DNA of 64,000 nt from Staphylococcus ratti (GTDB lineage: Bacteria > Bacillota > Bacilli > Staphylococcales > Staphylococcaceae). Position 1 is the stretch's first letter. Each line of letters opens with the position of its first letter. Positions 1 to 8,275 of this stretch are shown here, piece after piece. The stretch lies in NCBI RefSeq assembly GCF_020883535.1, contig NZ_CP086654.1, forward strand, positions 248,001-312,000, in the 5' to 3' direction. The notes below the pieces were generated by a model, which had not been told where the DNA came from, did not search any database, and was given only the letters and a program-made list of their open reading frames with translations. A program made the position numbers and the translations under genes.

Positions 1-2
1 TT

Positions 3-155
3 CCAGTGCGAAAAGGGGATGAACAAGTTGAATTATCGTATACACCGCCGCATAGAAATTTACTTATTGTCATGACTATTTTAGGTATTATCGCAGGTGT
101 AATGTATACACTATTTATTGCTCAACGTCTGAAATTCAAACGCAAGTCTCATTGA
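3..155 (+). CDS. C-terminal end of YfhO-like membrane protein (partial)
   Basis: An open frame runs in from the left edge and stops with TGA at 153-155. The 50 visible residues contain ELSYTPPHRNLL followed by a single hydrophobic helix (LIVMTILGIIAGVMYTLFIA) and a basic tail. A 'hxxELSYTPP' beta-strand leading into a last membrane helix and a Lys/Arg-rich end is how YfhO-family proteins finish; these are large polytopic proteins linked to lipoteichoic acid glycosylation in Gram-positives. The start lies outside the window. The assignment rests on this short tail only. Confidence 0.55.
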   Translation, partial: PVRKGDEQVELSYTPPHRNLLIVMTILGIIAGVMYTLFIAQRLKFKRKSH

Positions 156-357
156 TGACTAACAAGCAAATGAACCGTTGAGGCTAGGGCTAACCTCTAC
201 TAATCGTGTATAAGCTATAGATCGCTTTGAGCAGTTATTTAAGATGTCCCGCCCCCCTCGTTCTTCTTATAGGTATGTTTAAAAGTGGATAACGTGCTCT
301 TACGTTTTGTATTGTTTTTAGGAGTGTAGAAAGTTTTATATTTCAAAGCTTGTGGCT

Positions 358-393
358 ACATTTATAACTTACAAAACTGTAAGTTATAAATGT
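358..393. repeat. Perfect 15-bp inverted repeat
   Basis: Arms 358-372 (ACATTTATAACTTAC) and 379-393 (GTAAGTTATAAATGT) are perfect complements around the 6-nt loop AAAACT. No T-run follows, so it is not an obvious terminator. It sits 55 bp upstream of the next gene start and could be an operator or an mRNA leader hairpin. The rest of 156-448 shows nothing recognisable. Confidence 0.6.
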
Positions 394-448
394 GGCTTTA
401 ACATGATAAGATGAACTGAATTGGATTTTTGTGAGGGAGGCACGCAAA

Positions 449-649
449 ATGCTTTTTGATATTTTTGGATATATATTAGGGATATGGTATATTTTGTTTG
501 GCATTTGTGCGGTATACTTTGCGTTATATGGTATCTATAAATATAGGAATAAAGATGAGCAAAAGAAGAGCTATAAAAAAGCATACATTTTTGCCATAGT
601 AGCATTAAGTTGCGCTTTGATTTTGATCATTTTAGCGAATTTACTCTAA
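449..649 (+). CDS. Small two-helix membrane protein, function unknown
   Basis: This 66-residue protein has two hydrophobic helices (about residues 5-30 and 46-65) separated by a short charged stretch, YKYRNKDEQKKSYKK. The ATG at 449 is chosen because GAGGGAGG lies 8 nt upstream; a GTG at 431 lies inside that ribosome binding site. The gene is monocistronic, facing the capD terminator. The family is not recognised; small proteins of this shape are common in staphylococci and usually uncharacterised. Confidence 0.6.
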   Translation: MLFDIFGYILGIWYILFGICAVYFALYGIYKYRNKDEQKKSYKKAYIFAIVALSCALILIILANLL

Positions 650-690
650 TTCATATGTTGCATAAATAGAACGAAGTGTACCAATAAACA

Positions 691-726
691 AAAAGAAAGC
701 GACCCGTTTGAGGATCGCTTTCTTTT
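691..726. terminator. Bidirectional Rho-independent terminator
   Basis: AAAAGAAAGCGA (691-702) pairs with TCGCTTTCTTTT (715-726), with A-run and T-run on the two sides. It lies between the convergent small membrane gene and capD and can serve both. Confidence 0.85.
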
Positions 727-730
727 GCTT

Positions 731-2329
731 TTATCGTACTTCTACGTCATCACCTATTTCTACTTTTTTATCTTTGTCGAAATAAGTAGCGCCTTGAATA
801 CTTCCGAAGTTAGGGTTATCTGAACTACTTTCAACTTTATAACCTAACTTTTTGAAGCGTTTGATATCTGCTTCTTTCATTCCTTTTTCATAGTAAATCT
901 TGTCACCATCATTATAGAAACGTGGTTTGTCAATAATCTCAGTTAGTGACCCTTTATTTCTTAAATAGTTTGACATCGTTTGTTGTAAGAGTGTTGGTAT
1001 TTTGTTGCCACCAGGTGTGCCTATACCGAAGTGGTAGTTTTCTCCCACTACAATCATAGGTGAAATGTAAGAACGTGGCGCTTTATTTGGAGCACCTTTA
1101 TTATCACTTGATGGTGATTTAGAGAAGCGGTCTAATGCGTTGTTTAAAAAGAAACCTTGTTCTGTATACTTTCCATTACCGAAGAAGTTGTTTAAGGTAT
1201 TCGTTGAACTGATCATTTTACCGTCTTTATCTACAACGACAAAGTGAGAACCTGCTGTGCTTGTGTCACCTTGTAAGTTGAATTTGTTTTTCAATTTTTT
1301 ATACTCTTCTGCGCGCTGTGATAAATAAGCATCGTTAAGTTTCGTTTTGTCAATCGGTTTTACATCGTTAACAATGTAACGATTTTTATAGTTTACATTA
1401 CGCGCTTTAACGACACTTTCAGCAAATGATTTCGGTGCGTCTTCACCTAATTCACCATTAATCATTTGGTCGAGTTTTAAAGCTTGAAGTGTCAGGATAC
1501 CGCCAGTAGGGTTAGGAGAAGTGTATACTTTGTTACCCAAATAATCTGTAGAAAGAGCCTTTTTCTCCTTAGTTTTATATGCTTTAAAATCTTGTGCATC
1601 TAAAGTGCCTTTTGTTTGTTCAGCAATTTTAGATCCTAGGTCAGTGTAGAAACTTTTTGAACCATTGTCACGAATGTATTTTAAAGTATTTGCTAAGTTA
1701 GGTTGTTTTACAACATCTCCTGATTTTAAAACTTTGCCGTTTTTAACAAAAGGAGAACTTTTATCAATGATTGCACTGTATTTGAGCAACATTTTTTCTA
1801 AGTCAGAGTTCACTTGGAAGCCGTCTTCGGCAAGTGGGATGACGTAGTTTAAAATGTCTTTTTCACTCATTTTACCTTCTTTATCGTGCATATGTGACAT
1901 TCCGCTTACAAAGCCAGGAACACCGATTGTGTCACCTTTTTTGTAATTGTGAGATGAGATCGCATTGTAATCATAGACTTTCGGTTGTTCACCTTTTTTA
2001 CCAGAATAGGAGAGGGTAGTCCCTTCACCACCAAGGCCGGCCGCAAAAGGTTCAGTAACTGCTAACGTATATGCGACGCCATAGGCAGCATCGGCAGAAT
2101 TACCACCATCGTTTAGAATCTTATTACCGACTTGACGTGCAATTTCGTTATTGGTTGAAATACCATATGCTTTAGTCGCATTATCATTTTTCGTTTGAGA
2201 AGCAAGTTTATTTTCATATAATTGATCTTTATCTACTTTTTCTTCGAGGTTCAAATAATAGAAACCAATCGAAGCAAAAATCATGACGATTAAAATCACG
2301 CCGAGTAATTTTTTATTGTAAATACTCAT
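731..2329 (-). CDS. capD: CapD-like gamma-glutamyltransferase of the poly-gamma-glutamate operon
   Basis: This 532-residue protein belongs to the gamma-glutamyltranspeptidase (Ntn hydrolase) family. An N-terminal membrane anchor (about residues 8-26) places the enzyme outside the membrane. Family landmarks are GGNSADAAYG (75-84), EPFAAGLGG (93-101), the NPTGG segment near 273 and the small-subunit core HFVVVDKDG (362-370), with TNTLNNFFG and GTPGGN further on. In B. anthracis, CapD anchors or hydrolyses poly-gamma-glutamate after autocleavage before a Thr. Here the region before the core reads GDTSTAGSH, so the classic TTH is not present and T356 or T358 would have to be the nucleophile. It is the last gene of the leftward cap operon and overlaps the preceding small gene by 17 nt. 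Confidence 0.85.
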   Translation of the reverse strand: MSIYNKKLLGVILIVMIFASIGFYYLNLEEKVDKDQLYENKLASQTKNDNATKAYGISTNNEIARQVGNKILNDGGNSADAAYGVAYTLAVTEPFAAGLGGEGTTLSYSGKKGEQPKVYDYNAISSHNYKKGDTIGVPGFVSGMSHMHDKEGKMSEKDILNYVIPLAEDGFQVNSDLEKMLLKYSAIIDKSSPFVKNGKVLKSGDVVKQPNLANTLKYIRDNGSKSFYTDLGSKIAEQTKGTLDAQDFKAYKTKEKKALSTDYLGNKVYTSPNPTGGILTLQALKLDQMINGELGEDAPKSFAESVVKARNVNYKNRYIVNDVKPIDKTKLNDAYLSQRAEEYKKLKNKFNLQGDTSTAGSHFVVVDKDGKMISSTNTLNNFFGNGKYTEQGFFLNNALDRFSKSPSSDNKGAPNKAPRSYISPMIVVGENYHFGIGTPGGNKIPTLLQQTMSNYLRNKGSLTEIIDKPRFYNDGDKIYYEKGMKEADIKRFKKLGYKVESSSDNPNFGSIQGATYFDKDKKVEIGDDVEVR

Positions 2330-2597
2330 GGGATTGACCTCCGTCTAAGGCAACCTGTTGGTTATTTTGTGACGAATATAACTGACTTTTAGTATTTTTT
2401 AGAGAAGTATGTATAACTTCACTTTTGCTTTCTATTTGAGCTTGCTTAGGTTGTTGAGAAACGTGTTGCTCTTGTTGTAAGTCATGTTTTTCATATTTAT
2501 CTAATGTGTCATTGGCATTACTATTAATGATTAAGAAGAAAATGCCGCAAATCAATAACACAATAAAAGCGTAAAGAATATAATTTTTAGTTCTCAT
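2313..2597 (-). CDS. Small membrane-anchored protein of cap operon (CapE/PgsE-like position)
   Basis: This 94-residue protein has a single N-terminal membrane helix (about residues 6-25) followed by a hydrophilic, Gln-rich tail (QQEQHVSQQPKQAQ). The start at 2597 is chosen over an upstream ATG at 2612 because GGAGG lies 8 nt before it. It overlaps capA by 11 nt and capD by 17 nt, so translation is probably coupled. Bacillus poly-gamma-glutamate operons contain a short one-helix protein, CapE/PgsE, needed for the synthase complex. This gene matches that in place and topology but is about twice as long, and I see no clear sequence similarity. The CapE-like role is inferred. Confidence 0.6.
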   Translation of the reverse strand: MRTKNYILYAFIVLLICGIFFLIINSNANDTLDKYEKHDLQQEQHVSQQPKQAQIESKSEVIHTSLKNTKSQLYSSQNNQQVALDGGQSHEYLQ

Positions 2598-3657
2598 AAA
2601 TGTAACCTCCATTGGATTCTTTTAAATTAACAGACGGACTAGAGATACGGTTATAGAATTTTTGTTTTTCAATAATATTCATATTATCTTTAGTGACTTG
2701 GTCTCCTGTCATACGAATAGGGGTAATTAGGAATTTACTTTTATCGCCTTCGATAGTATGTTGAACAGCGATACCCTTTTTGTTCTCTGATAAGAATTTA
2801 TCTGATGACACGTTACCTAAACTATAAAAAATACTTGCATTTTTATAATTTTCGATTTTTTGAACGACTGTATTATGACCTAATACAACGTCAGCACCAG
2901 CATCTACTAAAGCACGACCATATTGTTTTTGACGGTTTGTCACGTTAGGTTCATCGGGAATACCCCAATCAACATTTACGACAACAATATCATTGTCTTT
3001 TTTTAGTTTTTGGATTAATGGCATAAAGATTTTAGGCTCAAGCGCAATAGATGTTGTAGCTTTTCTAGGATCCATATATTTTGAACTTACGTCCGTAAAA
3101 GAAACAGTAGCAATCGTTTTGCCATTCACGGTTTTTTGAGAGACTTTACTGTTCAATGAATTTGAACCGTTACCTGTTGTAAAGTTATAACCGTGTTTTT
3201 CATCTGCTTGTTTTGTAATTTGTTTGATTTGTTCAAGGTCTACGGAGTTGTTTGTTAAGTTGATGTTGCTAAAACCTAATTGATCTAAGAAAGCAATATT
3301 TCTTATGTTTTTAGTAATGTTACGTTGCGGGTCTTTGGCGAAATTGTTCACGTTAAGACTTGCGGTAGAATAATCACTCTCTTTAATAATGTTAGAGACC
3401 GCACTAAATATGTTTTTTAAGTCGTTTTGACGAATATTATCGTTTAATGTGATGTTTCCAAGATAGGTCATGTGAAGCCCTTTATCTTCTTTGCCAAAGA
3501 CATTAACATCTTCTGTTTTAGTCGTAAGCATAAAGAATACGAGCAACGCAATTGCAATCACTGTCACGAAAATCATTAAAAAGGAATTATGCTTTTTTTG
3601 ATTTTTCGAGTTACGGAGTATCCGTTCTTCTAAATTTAATTTATTTTTTTTCGACAT
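2587..3657 (-). CDS. capA: Poly-gamma-glutamate synthesis protein CapA/PgsA
   Basis: The 356-residue protein has a basic cytoplasmic start, one membrane helix (about residues 26-45) and an extracellular metallophosphatase-like domain. CapA-family marks are MTYLGNITLND near residue 63, the NVDWG motif, GADVVLGHNTVVQ and FYSLGNV. Family knowledge: PgsA/CapA acts with CapB and CapC in polymerising or exporting poly-gamma-glutamate. Some canonical metal ligands look altered (GHNTVVQ where Bacillus proteins usually have GHHPH), so enzymatic activity is uncertain. It lies between capC (14-nt gap) and the small gene it overlaps. The ATG at 3657 follows AAGGAGCTAG. Confidence 0.85.
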   Translation of the reverse strand: MSKKNKLNLEERILRNSKNQKKHNSFLMIFVTVIAIALLVFFMLTTKTEDVNVFGKEDKGLHMTYLGNITLNDNIRQNDLKNIFSAVSNIIKESDYSTASLNVNNFAKDPQRNITKNIRNIAFLDQLGFSNINLTNNSVDLEQIKQITKQADEKHGYNFTTGNGSNSLNSKVSQKTVNGKTIATVSFTDVSSKYMDPRKATTSIALEPKIFMPLIQKLKKDNDIVVVNVDWGIPDEPNVTNRQKQYGRALVDAGADVVLGHNTVVQKIENYKNASIFYSLGNVSSDKFLSENKKGIAVQHTIEGDKSKFLITPIRMTGDQVTKDNMNIIEKQKFYNRISSPSVNLKESNGGYIYEN

Positions 3658-3671
3658 AATCTAGCTCCTTA

Positions 3672-4124
3672 TTACTTAATAAAGCTATAAGCAAATAGAA
3701 TGATATATGTGATACCTGTTAACAACATACAAGAAGCTAACGTAGTAATTGTGCCCTGCTTTTGAATTGTATTTGCGATAATACCAGGGATAACAATACC
3801 GATACCTGAAAGTTGTACGATTTCAAATGGCGTTAACGGGTATATTAAGTCAAACAAGAACTTAAGAATCATTCCCGTTAAAATCATTGCGGCGAATTTA
3901 CGACGACCGTATAAAATTGCGATACGGCTTACACCGTGAACTACGATGAAATATGTAAGGCAGCTAATCACTAAAATTGAAAGTAGCATGACTGGCTGAT
4001 CAAAGATAAGTGCCAAGTAACCCGGTACTACAAGTCCAGCGGGACTGATACCAAATTTTTCGGCAAAGATTAAACTTAATACAATACCTACGAATAGTGA
4101 GAAATATAACTCTGAACCTATCAA
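3672..4124 (-). CDS. capC: Poly-gamma-glutamate synthesis protein CapC/PgsC
   Basis: This 150-residue, almost entirely hydrophobic protein has four to five membrane helices, the usual size and character of CapC/PgsC (about 149 residues). PAGLVVPGYLALIFDQP near the N-terminus is typical of the family. It is the membrane partner of the CapB ligase in the synthase complex. It follows capB by 2 nt, so the two are translated together. Confidence 0.9.
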   Translation of the reverse strand: MIGSELYFSLFVGIVLSLIFAEKFGISPAGLVVPGYLALIFDQPVMLLSILVISCLTYFIVVHGVSRIAILYGRRKFAAMILTGMILKFLFDLIYPLTPFEIVQLSGIGIVIPGIIANTIQKQGTITTLASCMLLTGITYIILFAYSFIK

Positions 4125-4126
4125 AA

Positions 4127-5314
4127 TTACTCCAACCCTTCCATTAAATTGATGACATGTTTACCACTACCGTGAATGTTACCTACTGTGAAAATTAGAG
4201 CTTCATGACATTCTTCGAAAATGGCTTGTTCGATTTCGCTAAATGGACGTCCTTCGAAGTTTAAATATTTTTTATCTGGACATTCATTTTTCATTGTTTC
4301 TGTTACAGCTTGTGTACTTTTACCAACACAGATTAATGTGTCATAGTCTACGTTTGTAATAAAGTTTTCTGCGAACAACTTCGTTCTATCCAATCTGTCT
4401 GCACGACAGTTCAAAATAATAACAATCTTTTTGAATGGATATTTATAATCTATAACTTTTTGTAAAATTGCTTTTGTTGATTTTGGTTCATTTGCGGCAA
4501 ACGCATTAACGAAGACATTTTGCGTGTTATTTTTTTGGAAATATTTAACGCGTACAGCACCACTATCAGGCGGTGCATTAAGCATGCCTTGAATCATATT
4601 GTCTTCTTTAATACCTACTGCTTTGGCAACCCCTATGGCGATAGCTACGTTGTCTGGGAAGACGATGTAATCAAAGCGACGTAATAAAGCTTCGTCTACG
4701 TCATTTTTATCAACGACAATCGTTTCAGTATTACGTTGGTCTGCCACTTTCTTGAAGAATTCAGTGTATTCATCTTTCATTACTACAAGTTTTCCGTTGT
4801 ATGGAATTGTTGCAGTAAACGACTCTGCCACATCGTCTAATGTTGGACCTAATGTTTCCATGTGATCTTCCATTACGTTAACGATGACCCCTATATTGGC
4901 TTTAAGTAGTTGCTTCTGGAAAATAATTTGGTAGTCAGGGTTTACGGCCATACACTCATTAACGATGGCTTCCGCGCATTCCTTGTTCACTATTTTTAAA
5001 ATATCCCTTTGTTCCCCTATGTTTGGACCTTGAGGTTTTCGGATAACAGGAAACTCTTCATCTGTATACCAATAAAGCATACGTGCGTCAGTTCCAGTTG
5101 TTTTACCGATTACCTTCATTTGGTCTTCTCGTAATATACCGTAAATCAAGCGAGTAATCGTTGATTTACCACGTATCCCATTGATGTTAATTCTAACGGG
5201 AATACTATTGATGCGTTTGTTGTGGACATAGATTTCTCTGATGGCCAAAACTAAGATCAAAGCAGTAAAGAAAATTACCAAAAACAATTTTTTCACCTCG
5301 TTTATTTTTGTCAC
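4127..5314 (-). CDS. capB: Poly-gamma-glutamate synthase CapB/PgsB
   Basis: CapB is the Mur-ligase-like, ATP-dependent amide ligase that extends poly-gamma-glutamate on the inner membrane face. An N-terminal helix (about residues 10-28) anchors it. The nucleotide loop is NGIRGKST (45-52), and MEDHMETLGPT and NCRADRLDRT are further family motifs. Length is 395 residues. The start is uncertain: the GTG at 5314 has little ribosome binding site, whereas a TTG at 5287 sits 6 nt after GAGGTG and would leave an N-terminus that begins directly with the membrane helix. It is the first gene of the operon capB-capC-capA-small gene-capD. Confidence 0.9.
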   Translation of the reverse strand: MTKINEVKKLFLVIFFTALILVLAIREIYVHNKRINSIPVRININGIRGKSTITRLIYGILREDQMKVIGKTTGTDARMLYWYTDEEFPVIRKPQGPNIGEQRDILKIVNKECAEAIVNECMAVNPDYQIIFQKQLLKANIGVIVNVMEDHMETLGPTLDDVAESFTATIPYNGKLVVMKDEYTEFFKKVADQRNTETIVVDKNDVDEALLRRFDYIVFPDNVAIAIGVAKAVGIKEDNMIQGMLNAPPDSGAVRVKYFQKNNTQNVFVNAFAANEPKSTKAILQKVIDYKYPFKKIVIILNCRADRLDRTKLFAENFITNVDYDTLICVGKSTQAVTETMKNECPDKKYLNFEGRPFSEIEQAIFEECHEALIFTVGNIHGSGKHVINLMEGLE

Positions 5315-5993
5315 CTCGTTATGCTATCATAAATATGATGCTAAAATTGGAAATTTACATATATTTAAGTTTGTTTATTATTATCATGAAAAATATTTTA
5401 ATTTAAATCCTTACGCTAAATAATTTAATTATAAAAGTGCACAATATATAAACGGAGTTTAATTCGTACTAACCGCATAGGAATGCGTGTTTGAAGAAAA
5501 ATAAGTTAACTTTATAGACAAAGATATAAAAATATGTATAGATGTAAATTTACATCAAAAATATAAAAATAACCCAAATTGTAAGCAAATCAAACGAATG
5601 CCCTTTATAAATTATGATAAGAAAAATTAATAATGTTGTGTAAGTTCGATTAATTTTTGTGCATTTTGTAATTATAAAAGTATAAAGTTACAGCGCCGTG
5701 CACAAGTATGTGGTGGAGGTGAAATGCTGAGATAACAACGTTTTTGAGCAATTATGAAACATTATTGGTAAATCAACAATAAAATCTTAACAAAAAAATT
5801 GTTTGGATTAATATATATTTTAAACAGTGTCAACGAGAAAAAGTTAAAAAATGTAAGAAAAGTAACATGTACTTAATAATAATTAAAGTGAGTTTACTTC
5901 AATATAGTTTATATCAATTTTTGAAGTTAAGGGATAAGAATACGGATAATTACGAACGAAGAACGCCGTAATTATCCGTAATGTTTTTAAATA
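5315..5993. other. AT-rich intergenic region upstream of capB
   Basis: These 679 bp contain no convincing gene. It must hold the cap promoter, but no clear -35/-10 pair could be fixed. Two details stand out: a perfect 16-bp palindrome GATGTAAATTTACATC at 5541-5556, and GGAGGTG followed by a four-codon frame ATG CTG AGA TAA near 5724-5735, which looks like a relic or a minimal leader. Confidence 0.5.
5942..5979. terminator. Hairpin, probable terminator of sph
   Basis: Arms ACGGATAATTACG (5942-5954) and CGTAATTATCCGT (5967-5979) are perfect complements with a 12-nt loop. It lies 14 bp after the sph stop codon. The T-run is weak on the minus strand and better on the plus strand. Confidence 0.6.
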
Positions 5994-6953
5994 TTATTCT
6001 GCATTAGAAGCAGAAACAGGATAGTGATCGGAATAATCTTGATACGTGTATGTTTTCCCCCAAGAGGACACGGTCCATTCAGGAGATGAAACGCGATGCG
6101 CATTATTATACCATTGTGACGGCTGTGCGTGCGCTTTATCTACGAGTATATAATCTAAATATTGAGGTTTTAAATCGGGATAATTGTATTTAGCAATGCT
6201 ATTTGTAGTCGTATCCCAAGTTTGGTTATGCCCGATATACGATGGTTCATTTACATTTAACTGAGACAACATAGCGTGGTATTCACTTGAGCCTTTGATG
6301 ACATTTAAATCTCCGCCAATAACAACCATTTCATTTTTTGGAATGTTTTTTTCTTTAATAAATTGTCGGATTTCTGCCATTTGAGTTGAACGGATTTCCG
6401 CGTCTTTTCCTTCGGGACGTTTTCCAATTTCAGATTGAAGATGTGTACCGATAATATGAAAAGGATGGCCATTTTTATTGATTTTGACATAGACAAAACC
6501 TTTTTTAGCCATGCCATCAGCACCACGACCTTGGGTATAAAAATGCTGTTCTTGACGCATAATTGGATAGCGGCTAAGAATGCTCACGCCTCCGTTAGTA
6601 AATTTTGCGCCGGAAGTACGTCCATGAGTAGCGTCCCATTTATCCTTTTCTTCACCTAAAACAGGCGTTTGATGAGGATAAGACGATTTTAAATTCGATT
6701 TTAGCTGCGCAGTCGATTTCGCGTCAAAAAGCTCATTGAAGATCATCACGTCATTATTTTCAATGAAAGGGGCCTTTGAAATTAAATCTGCACGTTGCAT
6801 TTGTCCCCAGTTTGGATAGAGCGCTTGAGGCAAAAAATAGACATTATGTGTTGTGACTTTCAAATTGGTATCCTCTGTTGCAGCATGAGCTGAAAAATGA
6901 GGAAGGGTCAAAAATAAAGTACAAGCAATTAAGAATTTTATTATGTTTTTCAA
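5994..6953 (-). CDS. hlb: Sphingomyelinase C (beta-haemolysin)
   Basis: This is a secreted neutral sphingomyelinase of the DNase I-like metallophosphodiesterase fold; it cleaves sphingomyelin to ceramide and phosphocholine and lyses sheep or bovine red cells. The mature enzyme shows TTHNVYFLP, a metal-binding Glu in IFNELFD, GGVSILSRYPI, GTHLQSE, the GGDLNV metal/catalytic segment, YLDYILVD and the terminal catalytic SDHYPV. The preferred start is the TTG at 6953, because AAAGGAG lies 7-9 nt upstream and the product then begins MKNIIKF with a clean signal peptide ending AHA before ATEDTN; the GTG at 6962 overlaps the ribosome binding site. Length is 319 residues. The gene is intact, monocistronic, and not split by a prophage as often happens in S. 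aureus. Confidence 0.93.
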   Translation of the reverse strand: MKNIIKFLIACTLFLTLPHFSAHAATEDTNLKVTTHNVYFLPQALYPNWGQMQRADLISKAPFIENNDVMIFNELFDAKSTAQLKSNLKSSYPHQTPVLGEEKDKWDATHGRTSGAKFTNGGVSILSRYPIMRQEQHFYTQGRGADGMAKKGFVYVKINKNGHPFHIIGTHLQSEIGKRPEGKDAEIRSTQMAEIRQFIKEKNIPKNEMVVIGGDLNVIKGSSEYHAMLSQLNVNEPSYIGHNQTWDTTTNSIAKYNYPDLKPQYLDYILVDKAHAQPSQWYNNAHRVSSPEWTVSSWGKTYTYQDYSDHYPVSASNAE

Positions 6954-7319
6954 AAAATTCACTCCTTTAAATTTAATAATATCATATAAATAAATATAGC
7001 AGATGAATTTTAATGTTTAATAGAATTTACAGAAACTTTAAAATTAATATAAGGATAATTTGGATTTTGGAGTGTGCGTTTAAAATGAAGTGGTAAAGGA
7101 AACGACGAAATGTAGGACGTTTTGTCTTATATTTAAGGGGGAGAGGGGTGATTGAAGCACAAAGCATTTGTTTTGCGGGAGTATTCAAAAATATTATTAA
7201 AGTTAGACATCCTAATTTCAACTTGCTACGAGATAAATGAACCCCAAAAATATAAAGCGCAAGATAATATGGTAATATAAGATCATAAATATTAAATTAA
7301 TTGTCAAGGGGTCAAACAT
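6954..7319. other. Intergenic region between sph and the restriction gene
   Basis: These 366 bp carry the sph promoter region and the leader of the rightward nuclease gene. A 30-codon frame beginning GTG near 7148, behind a purine-rich stretch, ends at TGA before 7245; its product has no recognisable features and is not called. No repeats or attachment sites were seen at this edge of the restriction-modification island. Confidence 0.4.
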
Positions 7320-8231
7320 ATGAATTATTTTGATTACGTGAATTCTGATTCTCAAAGTAGATTAGCGTTGTTTTTAAACACACTTAGTGAAACTAATAAA
7401 ACACCGGAATATTTTGTTAATTGGGAAAAAGTGGAAAGAGAAACACAGAAATATGAACTGGAGTTAACAACTTTAAATTATTTAATAGGGAAAGATAATA
7501 TTGCAGAAGTGGCTAAAGACTTATTCATTCAGCAGCCACAATTATTGAAAGCAATCCCTGCACTTTTAGCTGCTAGAGATAGAAAATTATCAATATTAAT
7601 TTTAGATGATGATGATAATATGGAGTTTGTTGACTTAGATTTTAAAAATATTAATATTTTTAAAATAGATGAGTATATAGAGTTTCTTGATAATGCAGGA
7701 CTATTATCTTTTCTTAAAAATTCCGTACAAAAAAATTTAGTTGATTTTGTTTATGGTGTGGAGACAGGTTTAGATTCAAACGCACATAAAAATCGTTCAG
7801 GAACTACTATGGAAAGTATACTGGCTAGAAAAGTTGAAAAAACATGTATGGATTTAGGATATGAATTCAAGGAGCAAGCTACTGCGAGTTGGATGAAAGA
7901 AAATTGGGACATAGAGGTCCCTGTTGACAAATCGCAAAGAAGATTTGATGTTGCTATTTTTGATTCTATAAACAATGCAGTATTTGTTATTGAAACAAAC
8001 TACTATAATGGTGGTGGCTCGAAGCTAAAGTCAGTAGCAGGAGAATTTAAGTCATTAAAGAGATTGATAGATAGTAGTCCGAATAAAATAGAATTTGCAT
8101 GGGTAACTGATGGTAAAGGTTGGTTAACTGCTCAAATTCCGATGTCTGAAGCTTTTCAGGAAATTCCGAACATTTTTAATTTAGAGATGTTAAGAAATGA
8201 TTTCATCTATCATATGATCAATGCAAATTAA
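7320..8231 (+). CDS. Type II restriction endonuclease, DpnII/MboI family (GATC)
   Basis: The 303-residue protein resembles the DpnII/MboI group of GATC endonucleases. The C-terminal half contains RRFDVAIF followed by FVIETNYYNGGGSKL, the paired acidic catalytic strands and the characteristic 'ETN-Y-GGGSKL' segment of this family. Length fits DpnII-type enzymes. It faces two adenine methyltransferases of the matching system across a shared terminator at 8248-8275. In the pneumococcal dpn locus the three genes run the same way, so the convergent order here is different. The ATG at 7320 follows AAGGGG by about 8 nt. The recognition site is inferred from family and partners. Confidence 0.88.
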   Translation: MNYFDYVNSDSQSRLALFLNTLSETNKTPEYFVNWEKVERETQKYELELTTLNYLIGKDNIAEVAKDLFIQQPQLLKAIPALLAARDRKLSILILDDDDNMEFVDLDFKNINIFKIDEYIEFLDNAGLLSFLKNSVQKNLVDFVYGVETGLDSNAHKNRSGTTMESILARKVEKTCMDLGYEFKEQATASWMKENWDIEVPVDKSQRRFDVAIFDSINNAVFVIETNYYNGGGSKLKSVAGEFKSLKRLIDSSPNKIEFAWVTDGKGWLTAQIPMSEAFQEIPNIFNLEMLRNDFIYHMINAN

Positions 8232-8247
8232 AGTTTGGTTGTAATCT

Positions 8248-8275
8248 AAAAAACACGGGTTTTCCCGTGTTTTTT
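8248..8275. terminator. Bidirectional terminator between restriction and methylase genes
   Basis: AAAAAACACGGG (8248-8259) pairs with CCCGTGTTTTTT (8264-8275) around TTTT. The distal arm overlaps the stop codon of the leftward methyltransferase. A- and T-runs on both sides make it usable in both directions. Confidence 0.9.

Noticed and set aside
5724..5735. GGAGGTG followed by a four-codon frame
   Set aside because: Too short to be called a gene; probably chance or a relic.
7027..7221. 64-codon leftward frame between sph and the restriction gene
   Set aside because: No ribosome binding site or recognisable features; low-complexity end.
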